Positions 54,752 to 63,081 of a stretch of 64,000 nt of DNA are shown here, one piece after another (the first letter of the stretch is position 1; the number at the start of each line of letters is the position of its first letter). The stretch lies in the NCBI GenBank assembly GCA_965261925.1, contig OZ253486.1, positions 310,001 through 374,000 on the forward strand, written 5' to 3'. Under the pieces are notes generated by a model. It saw only the letters and a list, made by a program, of their open reading frames with translations. It was not told where the DNA came from and made no database searches. The stretch comes from Bin87 sp965261925. Lineage in GTDB: Bacteria > Chloroflexota > Dehalococcoidia > Lucifugimonadales > UBA3495. The translations under genes were made by a program, and so were the position numbers.

Positions 54752-54818
54752 CGTGGAACTCCCTTTTCAAACCAGTCATTGCGAATCAATGGCAAACGAC
54801 GATGGTTCTCTCAGCGGT

Positions 54819-55862
54819 TTAGCCCGTGCCCATGGCGTAGCTCAACGCCTGCACGCCAAGGATCTCGGAACGCCAACAAGCGGACACGTGGGGCTCCTCG
54901 GTATCGTTGCTCTCCACCTGCATCAGCGGCGGCGCTTCCGTGGCGCACTTGTCTACGGCGAAACGGCAGCGCGCACGGAACGAGCATCCCGGGGGCAGAT
55001 TAACCAGGTCTGGTGGCTGTCCTTCAATGGGCACCAACTTGGCAGCTTGGCCCTCTTGATCGGTCAGTCGCTGGTCCAAGCGCGGCACCGAGTCGAGCAA
55101 TCCAACGGTGTAAGGATGGCGCGGGTTGGTGTAGATCTCCAGCGCCGAGCCGCGCTCGATTATCTTGCCGGCGTACATCACGTTTACCCGGTCTGCATAG
55201 CGGGCCACGACCCCAAGGTTGTGCGTGATGATGATGAGCGCGACCCCCAGATCCAGGGTGAGGGATTTCATCAATTCCAGGATCTGGGCCTGAATGGTCA
55301 CGTCCAATGCCGTGGTGGGCTCGTCAGCGATGATGAGCTGCGGGTTGCAACTCAGCGCCATGGCGATCATAACGCGCTGGCGCATGCCACCGCTGAACTG
55401 GTGTGGGTATTGCCGGATGCGGCGCTCCGCGTCGGAAATCCCCACCCTGACCAGCAGGTCGACCGCGTCCTTGCGCGCTTCGTCCCGGCTCTTGCCCAGA
55501 TGCAACTGGATGGTCTCGGTCAACTGCCGATCCAGGGTCAGCACCGGGTTCAGCGAGGTCATCGGTTCCTGGAACACCATGGCCATCTTAGCGCCGCGTA
55601 TCCGGCGCATATCGTCCATGTCGATCTGCAGGATGTCCTCGCCGTCGAACAGGACTTCGCCGCCCACGGTCTTCCCGGGCGGGTCCGGAATGAGGCGCAT
55701 GAGGGAGAGCGCGCTAACGCTCTTACCGCAACCGCTCTCGCCGACCAGCCCAAGCGTTTCGCCGGCCATTACCTCATAGGTGACGTCGTCAACTGCCTTG
55801 ACCACGCCTTCGTAGGTGAAAAAGTACGTTTGCAGGTTCTTGACTTGAAGCAGCGGGTCCAC
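54819..55862 (-). CDS. peptide-type ABC transporter ATP-binding protein (OppD/DppD)
   Basis: 347 aa. Walker A GESGCGKSVSAL, Q-loop MVFQEPMTSLNPV, signature FSGGMRQRVMIAMAL, Walker B LIIADEPTTALDVT, and a C-terminal PPGCSFRARCRFAVDKC. It is the usual partner of an OppF-type subunit; the two genes are 67 bases apart and share orientation, so they form the ATPase operon of the transporter. The 223 bases upstream hold only a GC-rich hairpin. Confidence 0.93.
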   Translation of the reverse strand: MDPLLQVKNLQTYFFTYEGVVKAVDDVTYEVMAGETLGLVGESGCGKSVSALSLMRLIPDPPGKTVGGEVLFDGEDILQIDMDDMRRIRGAKMAMVFQEPMTSLNPVLTLDRQLTETIQLHLGKSRDEARKDAVDLLVRVGISDAERRIRQYPHQFSGGMRQRVMIAMALSCNPQLIIADEPTTALDVTIQAQILELMKSLTLDLGVALIIITHNLGVVARYADRVNVMYAGKIIERGSALEIYTNPRHPYTVGLLDSVPRLDQRLTDQEGQAAKLVPIEGQPPDLVNLPPGCSFRARCRFAVDKCATEAPPLMQVESNDTEEPHVSACWRSEILGVQALSYAMGTG

Positions 55863-56025
55863 TGCAACGCTCCTTATCCGGTGATGATTGGCGCCCTGGC
55901 CAATCTCGGCAATGTCTGAATACGGGTTCTGGATATTGTTTCAAGTTGCCGGTTAGCCTATAGTTTCATGATTTTCAGGTGAGTCAAATTACCATAGGGA
56001 GCATACCGCTGCAAGCAGAATACGA

Positions 56026-56050
56026 GGCCGGCGGGTGTCTCGCGCCGGCC
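56026..56050 (-). terminator. GC-rich hairpin beyond the CoA-transferase pair
   Basis: GGCCGGCG and CGCCGGCC form an 8-bp stem with a 9-base loop, 36 bases after the stop of the gene at 56086. There is no T-run on the minus strand, so termination is uncertain. Confidence 0.35.
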
Positions 56051-56085
56051 CCTTTGGTTCCGCGAGCCCGACACGAACCGGCGCG

Positions 56086-57348
56086 TCAGTACACCACCTG
56101 CTCCGCAACCAGCGCGTCGACGCGCGTTTCGTCCATGCCCAGCAGTTCCCGCAGCACGTAACCGTTGTGCTGGCCCAGCAGAGGAGCCGGCGCGCGCACC
56201 GAACCGGGGGTGTCGCTGAACCGCCAGGGCACTCCGTACACCATTTCGGCTCCGGCGTGTGGGTGGTCGATCTCCACGTAGGTCTCCCTGGCGTTCAGGT
56301 GCGGGTCGGCGAACTGATCGGCGATGTTCATCACTGGCATCGCGGCGACTCCCACTGCCTGCAATCTTGCGGTGACCTGCCCCGGGGTGAGCCCGCGAGT
56401 CCACGCCGAGATGGCTTCGTCCAGGTCTCTCCGATTGGTCCATCTGGCCGACCTGTCGGCGAACCGGGCGTCCGTGGCGAGGCTGAACTCGTCTGTCCCG
56501 TCGCTATCGATGGCGACGGCCAATGCCGTCCATTCCGCGTCGGTGCGCGCGGCGATGGCGACCCAGGAGTCCACGCCGGCGCAGGGGTAGTTGTTGTGAG
56601 GCGCGAAGTCGGGGTCGTCGTTGCCGGGCGGAGACGGATTCTCGCCCGTCATCTGATACTCCAGCATGGGCACGCCCAGCAGCGCGGCCGTCCCCTCCAG
56701 GTGAGCGGCTTCCACGTACTGCCCCGCGCCCGTGCGGTTGCGGTGCCGCAGGGCCGCCGCCACTCCCAGCGCGGCGCACAGGGCCGCCACCGTGTCGCTC
56801 CACGCCGCTTGCAGTTCGCCCACCAGGGGCTCGCCTTCTTCCGGCGGATAACCCACCAAACTCATCATGCCCGACATCGCCTGGATGATGGGCGCGTATG
56901 CCACCATGTCTCGCAGCGGGCCGGTATCGCCGAAGGCCGGCATGGATGCCACGATGATATCCGGCTTGACCGTGCGCAGGCTGGGGTAATCCATGCCCAG
57001 CCTTTCCAGCACTCCCGGCGAGAAGTTCGCCAGCACCACGTCGCTGACCGAGGCCAGCCGCCGCAGGATGGCGCGCCCCGATTCGGTGCGGAGGTTCAGC
57101 GTGACGCTGAGCTTGTTCCGGTTGAGCCCGTGAAACACCGGCTGCAATTCGGGCCAGAGGCCGCGGTCCCCGCCGGCCAGGTCTTCGCCGACCATGGGAC
57201 GGCCCAGCCGCATGCCGTCCATGCGCGCCCGGCTCTCCACCTTGATCACCTCGGCGCCCATGTCCGCCAGCAGGTGCCCCGCCATCGGGCCGGCCCAGGC
57301 GGAGCCCAGGTCGACCACGCGCACGTTATACAGAGGAGGGCGAGGCAT
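56086..57348 (-). CDS. CaiB/BaiF-family (class III) CoA-transferase
   Basis: 420 aa. N-terminal VRVVDLGSAWAGPMAGHLLADMGAEVIKVE is the CoA-binding Rossmann part; FHGLNRNKLSVTLNLRTESG and VVLANFSPGVLERLGMDY follow. The catalytic Asp, which forms the mixed anhydride in this family, is expected in QAAWSDTVAALCAALGVAAA. The C-terminal third (LDEAISAWTRGLTPGQVTAR, then APLLGQHNGYVL) is complete. Such enzymes move CoA between carboxylic acids. It lies 17 bases downstream of a second CoA-transferase gene, suggesting a heteromeric enzyme. Confidence 0.9.
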   Translation of the reverse strand: MPRPPLYNVRVVDLGSAWAGPMAGHLLADMGAEVIKVESRARMDGMRLGRPMVGEDLAGGDRGLWPELQPVFHGLNRNKLSVTLNLRTESGRAILRRLASVSDVVLANFSPGVLERLGMDYPSLRTVKPDIIVASMPAFGDTGPLRDMVAYAPIIQAMSGMMSLVGYPPEEGEPLVGELQAAWSDTVAALCAALGVAAALRHRNRTGAGQYVEAAHLEGTAALLGVPMLEYQMTGENPSPPGNDDPDFAPHNNYPCAGVDSWVAIAARTDAEWTALAVAIDSDGTDEFSLATDARFADRSARWTNRRDLDEAISAWTRGLTPGQVTARLQAVGVAAMPVMNIADQFADPHLNARETYVEIDHPHAGAEMVYGVPWRFSDTPGSVRAPAPLLGQHNGYVLRELLGMDETRVDALVAEQVVY

Positions 57349-57365
57349 CGGGAGTCAGGGAACCA

Positions 57366-58589
57366 TTACGTGTCGAGCACGTCCGCGTTGTGCTGCCCCA
57401 GCAGTGGAGCGGGACGAACCACGCGGCATGGCGAACCGTGCAGTCTCACCGGGGCGCCGGGATAGCGGTAACCTCCGGCCTGGGGATGTTCAGACTCAAC
57501 GAACCAGCCGCGTTGATGAAGGTGGGACAGTTCCAATGCCTCGTCCATGGTCAGCACCGGCGCGCAGGGGATGCGGTTCTCCAGGCAGAGCCGCAAGATC
57601 TCCGCCTTGTCGTGCTCCATGAACCAGGGTGCGATCAGGCTCTCGGCCTCCTCGGGATATTGGTCGCTCATGGCGCGACGGTCCCGGTAGCGGGGGTTCT
57701 CGGTCCAGTCCGGGTCGCCCATCAGGTTCAGAAACCGCTGGTACTGCTCCATCTGCGGGGCATCGATGCACACGTAGCCGTCGCGGCAGGGCAGAACGCA
57801 GTTGGGGAACAGGCCCAGGCGCATCCGGTTCCCGGAACGCGAACCGGCGATGCCGCGATAGATGAAGGTGGGCAGGTGGTAACCCGTCAGCAGGGTGCTT
57901 ATCACTCCCGAATCGGCCACGTCGATGTACTGCCCTCCGGCAAAGTCGTTGTCGTCGGAAAGGTTCGACTCGCGGGCCAGCAGAGCTACGATGGCGGCGT
58001 AGGCCCCGCCGAGCCCGGCGAGATACCCCGCCTGGCGGTCCGGCGTGGTGAGCGGCTCCCGGTGCGGATGGCCGGTGCCGAAGCTCATTCCACTCAGGGC
58101 GTTCACCTGCAGGTCGTAACCGGCGTGCTCCCGGTAGTCGCCGGTGCGACCGTAAGGCGAGAGCGAAATGGTGATCAGGCGGGGATGGCGAAGTTTCAAC
58201 TCCTCCGCGGTTATCCCAGCTGGGCCCAGCCTGGCATAGGCCTGGTTTTCCACGAATAGATCCGCGTTTTCCAGGAGGCGGTGTAGCTGGTCGATGCCAT
58301 CCTGTTCCGCGGTATCCAGCGTCACGCCCCGCTTGCCCAGGTTTGCGAACAGGTACAACCCGCTGCGCTCCGGATGGGGCTGCCCGCCGGGGAATGGTCC
58401 GGCACGGCGGGCAGCGTCCCCTTCGGGTGGCTCCACCTTGACAACATCCGCGCCCAACTCCGCCAGCACCTTCGCGCAAAACGGCGCCGACACCATTTCT
58501 CCCCACTCGACCACTCGAACCCCTTCCAGCGCCGAAGGCGATTGATTGGGATCAGGGACCGACGGGAGTGTTGCCGATGTGGATGGCAT
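57366..58589 (-). CDS. CaiB/BaiF-family CoA-transferase, probable partner subunit
   Basis: 407 aa from ATG at 58589; the longer frame upstream runs through a 15-bp tandem repeat and is rejected. EGVRVVEWGEMVSAPFCAKVLAELGADVVKVEPPEGD and GKRGVTLDTAEQDGID-type sequence mark the N-terminal domain, and RPAPLLGQHNADVL the end. At the site where family members have A-D-Y-x-A-G, this protein reads DRQAGYLAGLGGAY, so the catalytic Asp seems to be missing. In heteromeric CoA-transferases of this class one subunit can lack it. The gene is transcribed just before the 56086 gene. Confidence 0.88.
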   Translation of the reverse strand: MPSTSATLPSVPDPNQSPSALEGVRVVEWGEMVSAPFCAKVLAELGADVVKVEPPEGDAARRAGPFPGGQPHPERSGLYLFANLGKRGVTLDTAEQDGIDQLHRLLENADLFVENQAYARLGPAGITAEELKLRHPRLITISLSPYGRTGDYREHAGYDLQVNALSGMSFGTGHPHREPLTTPDRQAGYLAGLGGAYAAIVALLARESNLSDDNDFAGGQYIDVADSGVISTLLTGYHLPTFIYRGIAGSRSGNRMRLGLFPNCVLPCRDGYVCIDAPQMEQYQRFLNLMGDPDWTENPRYRDRRAMSDQYPEEAESLIAPWFMEHDKAEILRLCLENRIPCAPVLTMDEALELSHLHQRGWFVESEHPQAGGYRYPGAPVRLHGSPCRVVRPAPLLGQHNADVLDT

Positions 58590-58605
58590 GACTGGCTCAA
58601 CCGAT

Positions 58606-58650
58606 ATTGAAAGAACGCTTATTGAAAGAACGCTTATCGAGAGAACGCTA
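58606..58650. repeat. 15-bp tandem repeat, three copies
   Basis: ATTGAAAGAACGCTT at 58606-58620 and 58621-58635, and a diverged copy at 58636-58650, immediately upstream of the CoA-transferase start codon. Confidence 0.9.
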
Positions 58651-58886
58651 CGGCAAAAGATAACCGCGCGGGAGTATATGGTCGAAAATGCCGGCGTGCA
58701 ACGGAAATCCAAACCGGCTTAACCTGACGTAAAAGGACGCAATCCGGCGAGAGGGTCTGCTACGTTCGTAAATCATTTGTCCGTAGACGATATTGCCTCT
58801 TGCGTGGCCCGTTGACAACGACAACCATCTCAAATGGCATCGGTCTGAATATTTTATGCCACGCATAATATCACGAATACGAATAT

Positions 58887-58915
58887 TTGACATCGGGTTT
58901 GGCCGATGCTAATGT
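58887..58915 (+). promoter_or_regulatory. putative promoter of the substrate-binding protein gene
   Basis: A perfect TTGACA at 58887-58892, a 17-base spacer and a weak -10 TAATGT at 58910-58915, 45 bases before the start codon. Confidence 0.5.
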
Positions 58916-58959
58916 TTGGCGGCACACGGGAATCCGCTGACCGATACGGAGGTATCCGC

Positions 58960-60780
58960 ATGGCAGTTCGCAGTATTCGAAAGGCGCGGCGCATCGCCGC
59001 AGTTCCCCTATTGATCGTATTCCTGTCCGTGATTGTCGCCTGTGGAGGGACAACATCGGAGCCGGCCGCCGCCCCCGCGGCTACCGCAGCGCCGGCGGCC
59101 CCGGCTCAGGCCGCAACCACCTCGGCGCCCGAGCCTACCGCCATGCCGGTCATGGCCGACGCGGACACTTATCTCCACCTGGCCGTGACCCCGCTGCCGC
59201 AGGACACCTACTACCCCTGGTTGGCCACCAGCAGCGGACACCTGGTTTTCCGGCCGATGTGGGAGAACCTGACCACCATCTCACCGGACACCGGCGTCTC
59301 CATCATCCTGCCCCAGTTGGCGCGGCAATGGGACGTCAGCCCTGACGCCAGCGAGTACACGTTCTACCTGCAGGAGGGCGTCGAGATGCACCACGGCTGG
59401 GGCGAGTTCACAGTCAAGGATGTGGTGTTCACCCTTGACCAGCAGATGTCGGACCCCCTGGCCGGCTGCAAGTCACCCCTGAAAAAGTTCATGGGCTACG
59501 ACTCCATGACCGAGATGATCGATTCCGGCAACGCCGAGATCGTTGACGACTACACTCTCAAGATGAAACTCGCCCAGCCCCAGGTGGACGTCGCCGACTG
59601 GTGGTTCAATATCCTGGTGGTTCCCTGCGCCGCCGTGCGCAGCGCCGCTCAGTACGAGGCCGAGGGCGACGCCATGTTCGAAAGCGGCCCAGCCGGAACC
59701 GGCGGCTACCAGTTCGTCGAGCGCGAGCTCAAGGAGTACACCGAGTACGAGGCGGTGCCCTACGACCACTGGCGGGTGAACCCCGAGTTCAAGCGCATGC
59801 GGATTACCACCGCGCCGGAGGACCTGACCCGGCTGGCCATGCTGCTCACCGGCGAGGCCAACATGGTGGACGTGCCCAAGGTTTTGCACCAGCAGGCCAT
59901 CGACGAGGGCATGGAGGTCTTTGAGAGCCCGCTCCCGTCGGTCGGCTTGACCATCATGCCCTTCGGGCAGTACGAGCTCAGCCAGGTCAACTGGAACCCT
60001 GAAACCGAGCCGTGGACCGTCCCTGGGGAGACCGGCCGGCTGGTGCGGGAGGCGATGAACCGGTCCATCGACCGGAACCAGATTATTAACGAGCTGTTCA
60101 AGGGTCGCGGCGAGCCGATGTACAACACCATCTTCCACGACACGCTGGAAGGGTGGAACCCGCGCTGGGCCGACGAGTTCGACGAGAAGTACGGGTACGA
60201 CCCCGAACTGGCCAAGCAGTTGTTGGACGAAGCCGGCTTCCCCGGCGATAACGGCCAGAACCGCTTCTCTCTGGAAGTCTGGCAGTCGAGCCTACCCGGC
60301 CTGCCGGAGACCATCGAAGTGGCCCAGACCGTTGCACAGTCCTTTGAGGACATTGGCATCGACACCAAGCTGGTGGAAGTGGAATTCGCCCGGGCCTTGG
60401 ATGCCTTCCGAGACCTGCACGATGCCCACTTCATTCTCCCAGTGCGCCAGACCATCCGACAGATCAACGCCAACGCCCGCATTTATTATTACACCGGCCC
60501 CGTCAACCCTGAAACCGGCGTCCCCAACGGTGGGGTGGCCTACACTGAGCACCAGCTCTACGACGACAATTACGAGGCGCTGCTGAGGGAAACCGACCCC
60601 GCCGAGCGGCACCGGCTGGCGCAAGAGATGGGCGACCATATCTACGACAACTATCGCACCATCCCGATCGTCAACCTCCGCGCCACCCTGGTGGTGAATC
60701 CGGACGAGGTGCTGGAGTACAAGTTCGGCAGCCTGACCGGGGTGTTCGGACACCTGGAGTACGCCAAGTCAGCCAGATAG
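58960..60780 (+). CDS. peptide-type ABC transporter substrate-binding lipoprotein (family 5)
   Basis: 606 aa from ATG at 58960, preceded by GGAGGT. The N-terminus has a basic stretch, a hydrophobic core and a lipobox (LSVIVAC, Cys 28), then an Ala/Pro/Thr linker to about residue 62. The mature part is a SBP_bac_5 protein: PQLARQWDVSPDASEYTFYL, VKDVVFTLDQQMSDPL, GTGGYQFVERELKEY, REAMNRSIDRNQIINELFKG and a C-terminal domain with PELAKQLLDEAGFPGD. It captures peptides, opines or similar solutes outside the membrane for the permeases that follow. Confidence 0.93.
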   Translation: MAVRSIRKARRIAAVPLLIVFLSVIVACGGTTSEPAAAPAATAAPAAPAQAATTSAPEPTAMPVMADADTYLHLAVTPLPQDTYYPWLATSSGHLVFRPMWENLTTISPDTGVSIILPQLARQWDVSPDASEYTFYLQEGVEMHHGWGEFTVKDVVFTLDQQMSDPLAGCKSPLKKFMGYDSMTEMIDSGNAEIVDDYTLKMKLAQPQVDVADWWFNILVVPCAAVRSAAQYEAEGDAMFESGPAGTGGYQFVERELKEYTEYEAVPYDHWRVNPEFKRMRITTAPEDLTRLAMLLTGEANMVDVPKVLHQQAIDEGMEVFESPLPSVGLTIMPFGQYELSQVNWNPETEPWTVPGETGRLVREAMNRSIDRNQIINELFKGRGEPMYNTIFHDTLEGWNPRWADEFDEKYGYDPELAKQLLDEAGFPGDNGQNRFSLEVWQSSLPGLPETIEVAQTVAQSFEDIGIDTKLVEVEFARALDAFRDLHDAHFILPVRQTIRQINANARIYYYTGPVNPETGVPNGGVAYTEHQLYDDNYEALLRETDPAERHRLAQEMGDHIYDNYRTIPIVNLRATLVVNPDEVLEYKFGSLTGVFGHLEYAKSAR

Positions 60781-60879
60781 GCAGAACGCGCGGCACGGTA
60801 ACGGAACGACAATGCGACGTATTAGGCTACCCGCGGGGCCCGGGCCCCATTTAGAAGAAGCTAAGGACGGGAGGCGATT

Positions 60880-61803
60880 ATGCAGCGGTTCATAATCTTC
60901 CGCGTTGGGCAGGCGATTATCGCCGTGCTGCTGGTGAGCATCATCGTGTTCATGCTGTCCAACATCACCGGCGACCCAACATCGGTGATGCTGCCCATGG
61001 GCGAAGCCACTCCGGAAGACATCGCCGCCCTCAAGGAAAAGTGGGGCCTAGATAGGCCGCTGCACATGCGCTACCTCGTCTTCCTGGGCAATGCCGTTCG
61101 GGGCGACTTTGGCGAGTCGTATGCCTTCGGCGGACAGACGGCCATGGGAATGGTGATGGACCGATTCCCGGCCACGTTGCAGCTGGGCGGGCTCGCCATG
61201 TTGATCGCTTTGGTACTTGGCGTGCCACTGGGTGTAATCACGGCGGCCAAGAAGGATGGTTGGCTGGACTACCAGGGGAAAGCGATTGCTTTCCTGGGCC
61301 AGTCGGTTCCCAGTTTCTGGCTGGGTATCATGCTTCTCTGGTTGTTCGCGGTGCAGTTGGGCTGGCTGCCGTCTTCCGGCAAGGGTGGTATCGACCACCT
61401 GATCATGCCGGCGTTCACCCTGGGATTTTTCCAGGTGGCGGCTTTGCTGCGACTGATCCGTTCGTCGATGCTGGACGTCCTCGATACCGAGTTCGTCAAG
61501 CTGGCGCGTATCAAGGGCGTACCGGAATGGAAGGTGATCTGGAAGCACTGCCTGCGTAACGCATTCATCGCGCCGTTGACCTACTTCGCCATCATCATTG
61601 GCGGCCTGTTCACGGGCACAGTCATCGTGGAAACGGTGTTCTCGTGGCCCGGCGTGGGACAGTTGGCGGTAGGCGCCGTCCGTGGTCGTGACTTCCAGGT
61701 GTTGCAGGCGGTGGTCATCATCGGATCGTCCATCTACATCTTCGCTAACCTCGTGGTCGACATACTCTACGCGTACCTGGACCCCCGCATCCGGTACACG
61801 TAA
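60880..61803 (+). CDS. peptide-type ABC transporter permease (DppB/OppB)
   Basis: 307 aa, six membrane helices. N-terminal helix with VSIIVFMLSNITGDPTSVML, then LKEKWGLDRPLHMRYLVFLG, typical of the DppB first subunit, and the cytoplasmic coupling motif in EFVKLARIKGVPEWKVIWKHCLRNA (EAA-loop), ending YAYLDPRIRYT. It forms the membrane channel with the next gene's product. Confidence 0.95.
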   Translation: MQRFIIFRVGQAIIAVLLVSIIVFMLSNITGDPTSVMLPMGEATPEDIAALKEKWGLDRPLHMRYLVFLGNAVRGDFGESYAFGGQTAMGMVMDRFPATLQLGGLAMLIALVLGVPLGVITAAKKDGWLDYQGKAIAFLGQSVPSFWLGIMLLWLFAVQLGWLPSSGKGGIDHLIMPAFTLGFFQVAALLRLIRSSMLDVLDTEFVKLARIKGVPEWKVIWKHCLRNAFIAPLTYFAIIIGGLFTGTVIVETVFSWPGVGQLAVGAVRGRDFQVLQAVVIIGSSIYIFANLVVDILYAYLDPRIRYT

Positions 61804-61811
61804 GGCATCCA

Positions 61812-61847
61812 CTACACGGAAAGCAACCGCTACACGGAAAGCAACCG
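61812..61847. repeat. 18-bp tandem duplication
   Basis: CTACACGGAAAGCAACCG occurs twice without change (61812-61829 and 61830-61847), directly after the DppB-like gene and before the DppC-like gene. Confidence 0.9.
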
Positions 61848-61908
61848 CGACCAGAAGCCAGCAGTATTCGTTTCGGTAACAACAACGGCAATCGGTGGAG
61901 AATGAGAC

Positions 61909-63009
61909 ATGGCTATCACCATGGCGCCCGTCCCGGCCACTCCCGTCTCGGAAGAAGTAGCAGTACGCCCCAGCGTCTGGGGCAAGATCCGTCATTGGAT
62001 CACGGAAATCCGCAGGCTCCCGCTGTTCCCGGTGACGATGCTGCTGGTATTCCTGATTTTACCGGCCGTCTTCGCTGAGCTGATCGCGCCCCATAACCCG
62101 AGGCGCGGTGATCTGGACGACAGGCTGGTCCCGCCGGCCTGGTCCGGCGACGTGCTGTCCGTTCGTACGGTGGTGGAGACGGTGAACCGGGAAAACCGTC
62201 AGAACGAGATCAAGCTGGGCGACGCCGAGCGAACGGTTCGCATCGGGGACGCTTCCGTCATTGGCAAAGCCGAGGGCGAAGTTCCCGTGCCGGGTGACCA
62301 GATCCAGATCGTGGTCAAACCCGGCGGGCAGGCCAAGTACCTGCTCGGCACCGACAAGAACGGCATGGACATATTCAGCCGCATCGTGCATGGCGCACGG
62401 CTGGCGCTAGTGGTGTCCTTGATGGCGATCTTCGTGTCGGGGCTGATCGGCACCGTTTTGGGCATATTAGCCGGCTACTATGGCGGCTGGGTTGACACTG
62501 TGGTCATGCGCCTCGTTGATATGTCCTTGTCGATTTCGCTGATCCTGGTTGCGCTGGTACTCGCGGCGACCCTGGGGCCACGCATCGAGAACGTGCTGAT
62601 CGTGGTTTGTCTATTCCTCTGGTCGCGTTACGCCCGGTTGATCCGCGGGGAGACGCTGGCGCTCAAGACCCAGGACTTCATCGCCAGGTCGCAGGTGGCC
62701 GGATCTTCGCAGATCCGTATCATGCTGCGCCACATATTCCCCAACCTGGTGAATACCATCATCGTGCTGGCTACGCTCCAGCTAGGGTTCGTAATCCTCC
62801 TGGAAGCCGGCCTGAGCTTCCTTGGCGCCGGCATCCCCCGTCCCAATCCGGCGTGGGGTGTCATGGTGGCCGATGGGCGGGAACTGATCATCGACTCGTG
62901 GTGGGTTTCCTTCTTCCCCGGGCTGGGGATCCTGTTCACGGTGCTGTCCGTGAACCTGCTGGGCGACTGGCTGCGCGACCGGTTGGATCCCAAGCAGCGC
63001 AATGTCTAG
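61909..63009 (+). CDS. peptide-type ABC transporter permease (DppC/OppC) with enlarged extracytoplasmic loop
   Basis: 366 aa. A DppC-type subunit: N-terminal cytoplasmic 30 residues, first helix (FPVTMLLVFLILPAVFAELI), then after six-helix core the EAA-loop QDFIARSQVAGSSQIRIMLRHIFPNL and a C-terminal LGDWLRDRLDPKQR. Between PPAW and LLGTDKNGMDIFSRI, where E. coli DppC has about ten residues, there are about 65, predicted to form a soluble beta-rich insertion (VVETVNRENRQNEI, ERTVRIGDASVIG, GDQIQIVVKPGGQ). The insertion is outside the membrane and could contact the binding protein. Confidence 0.93.
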   Translation: MAITMAPVPATPVSEEVAVRPSVWGKIRHWITEIRRLPLFPVTMLLVFLILPAVFAELIAPHNPRRGDLDDRLVPPAWSGDVLSVRTVVETVNRENRQNEIKLGDAERTVRIGDASVIGKAEGEVPVPGDQIQIVVKPGGQAKYLLGTDKNGMDIFSRIVHGARLALVVSLMAIFVSGLIGTVLGILAGYYGGWVDTVVMRLVDMSLSISLILVALVLAATLGPRIENVLIVVCLFLWSRYARLIRGETLALKTQDFIARSQVAGSSQIRIMLRHIFPNLVNTIIVLATLQLGFVILLEAGLSFLGAGIPRPNPAWGVMVADGRELIIDSWWVSFFPGLGILFTVLSVNLLGDWLRDRLDPKQRNV

Positions 63010-63038
63010 CTGCTTCCGCCAACCTTGTGTCGGTAATG

Positions 63039-63064
63039 TAGGGGCGAATGAATATTCGCCCCTA
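63039..63064. repeat. perfect 11-bp intergenic hairpin, REP-like
   Basis: TAGGGGCGAAT, loop GAAT, ATTCGCCCCTA. No T-run follows. Palindromes of this form (GGGGCGAAT with its complement) recur between genes in many Chloroflexota and cyanobacterial genomes, as far as I recall. It lies between the permease stop and the beta-propeller gene. Confidence 0.75.
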
Positions 63065-63081
63065 TCGGTATAATGAGCGCC

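Larger units (their letters stand above)
58590..58959. other. divergent promoter region between CoA-transferase and transporter genes
   Basis: 370 bases, AT-richer than its surroundings, without a gene I can support. It contains the 15-bp tandem repeat at 58606-58650 and a TTGACA promoter for the binding-protein gene at 58887-58915. Confidence 0.6.
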
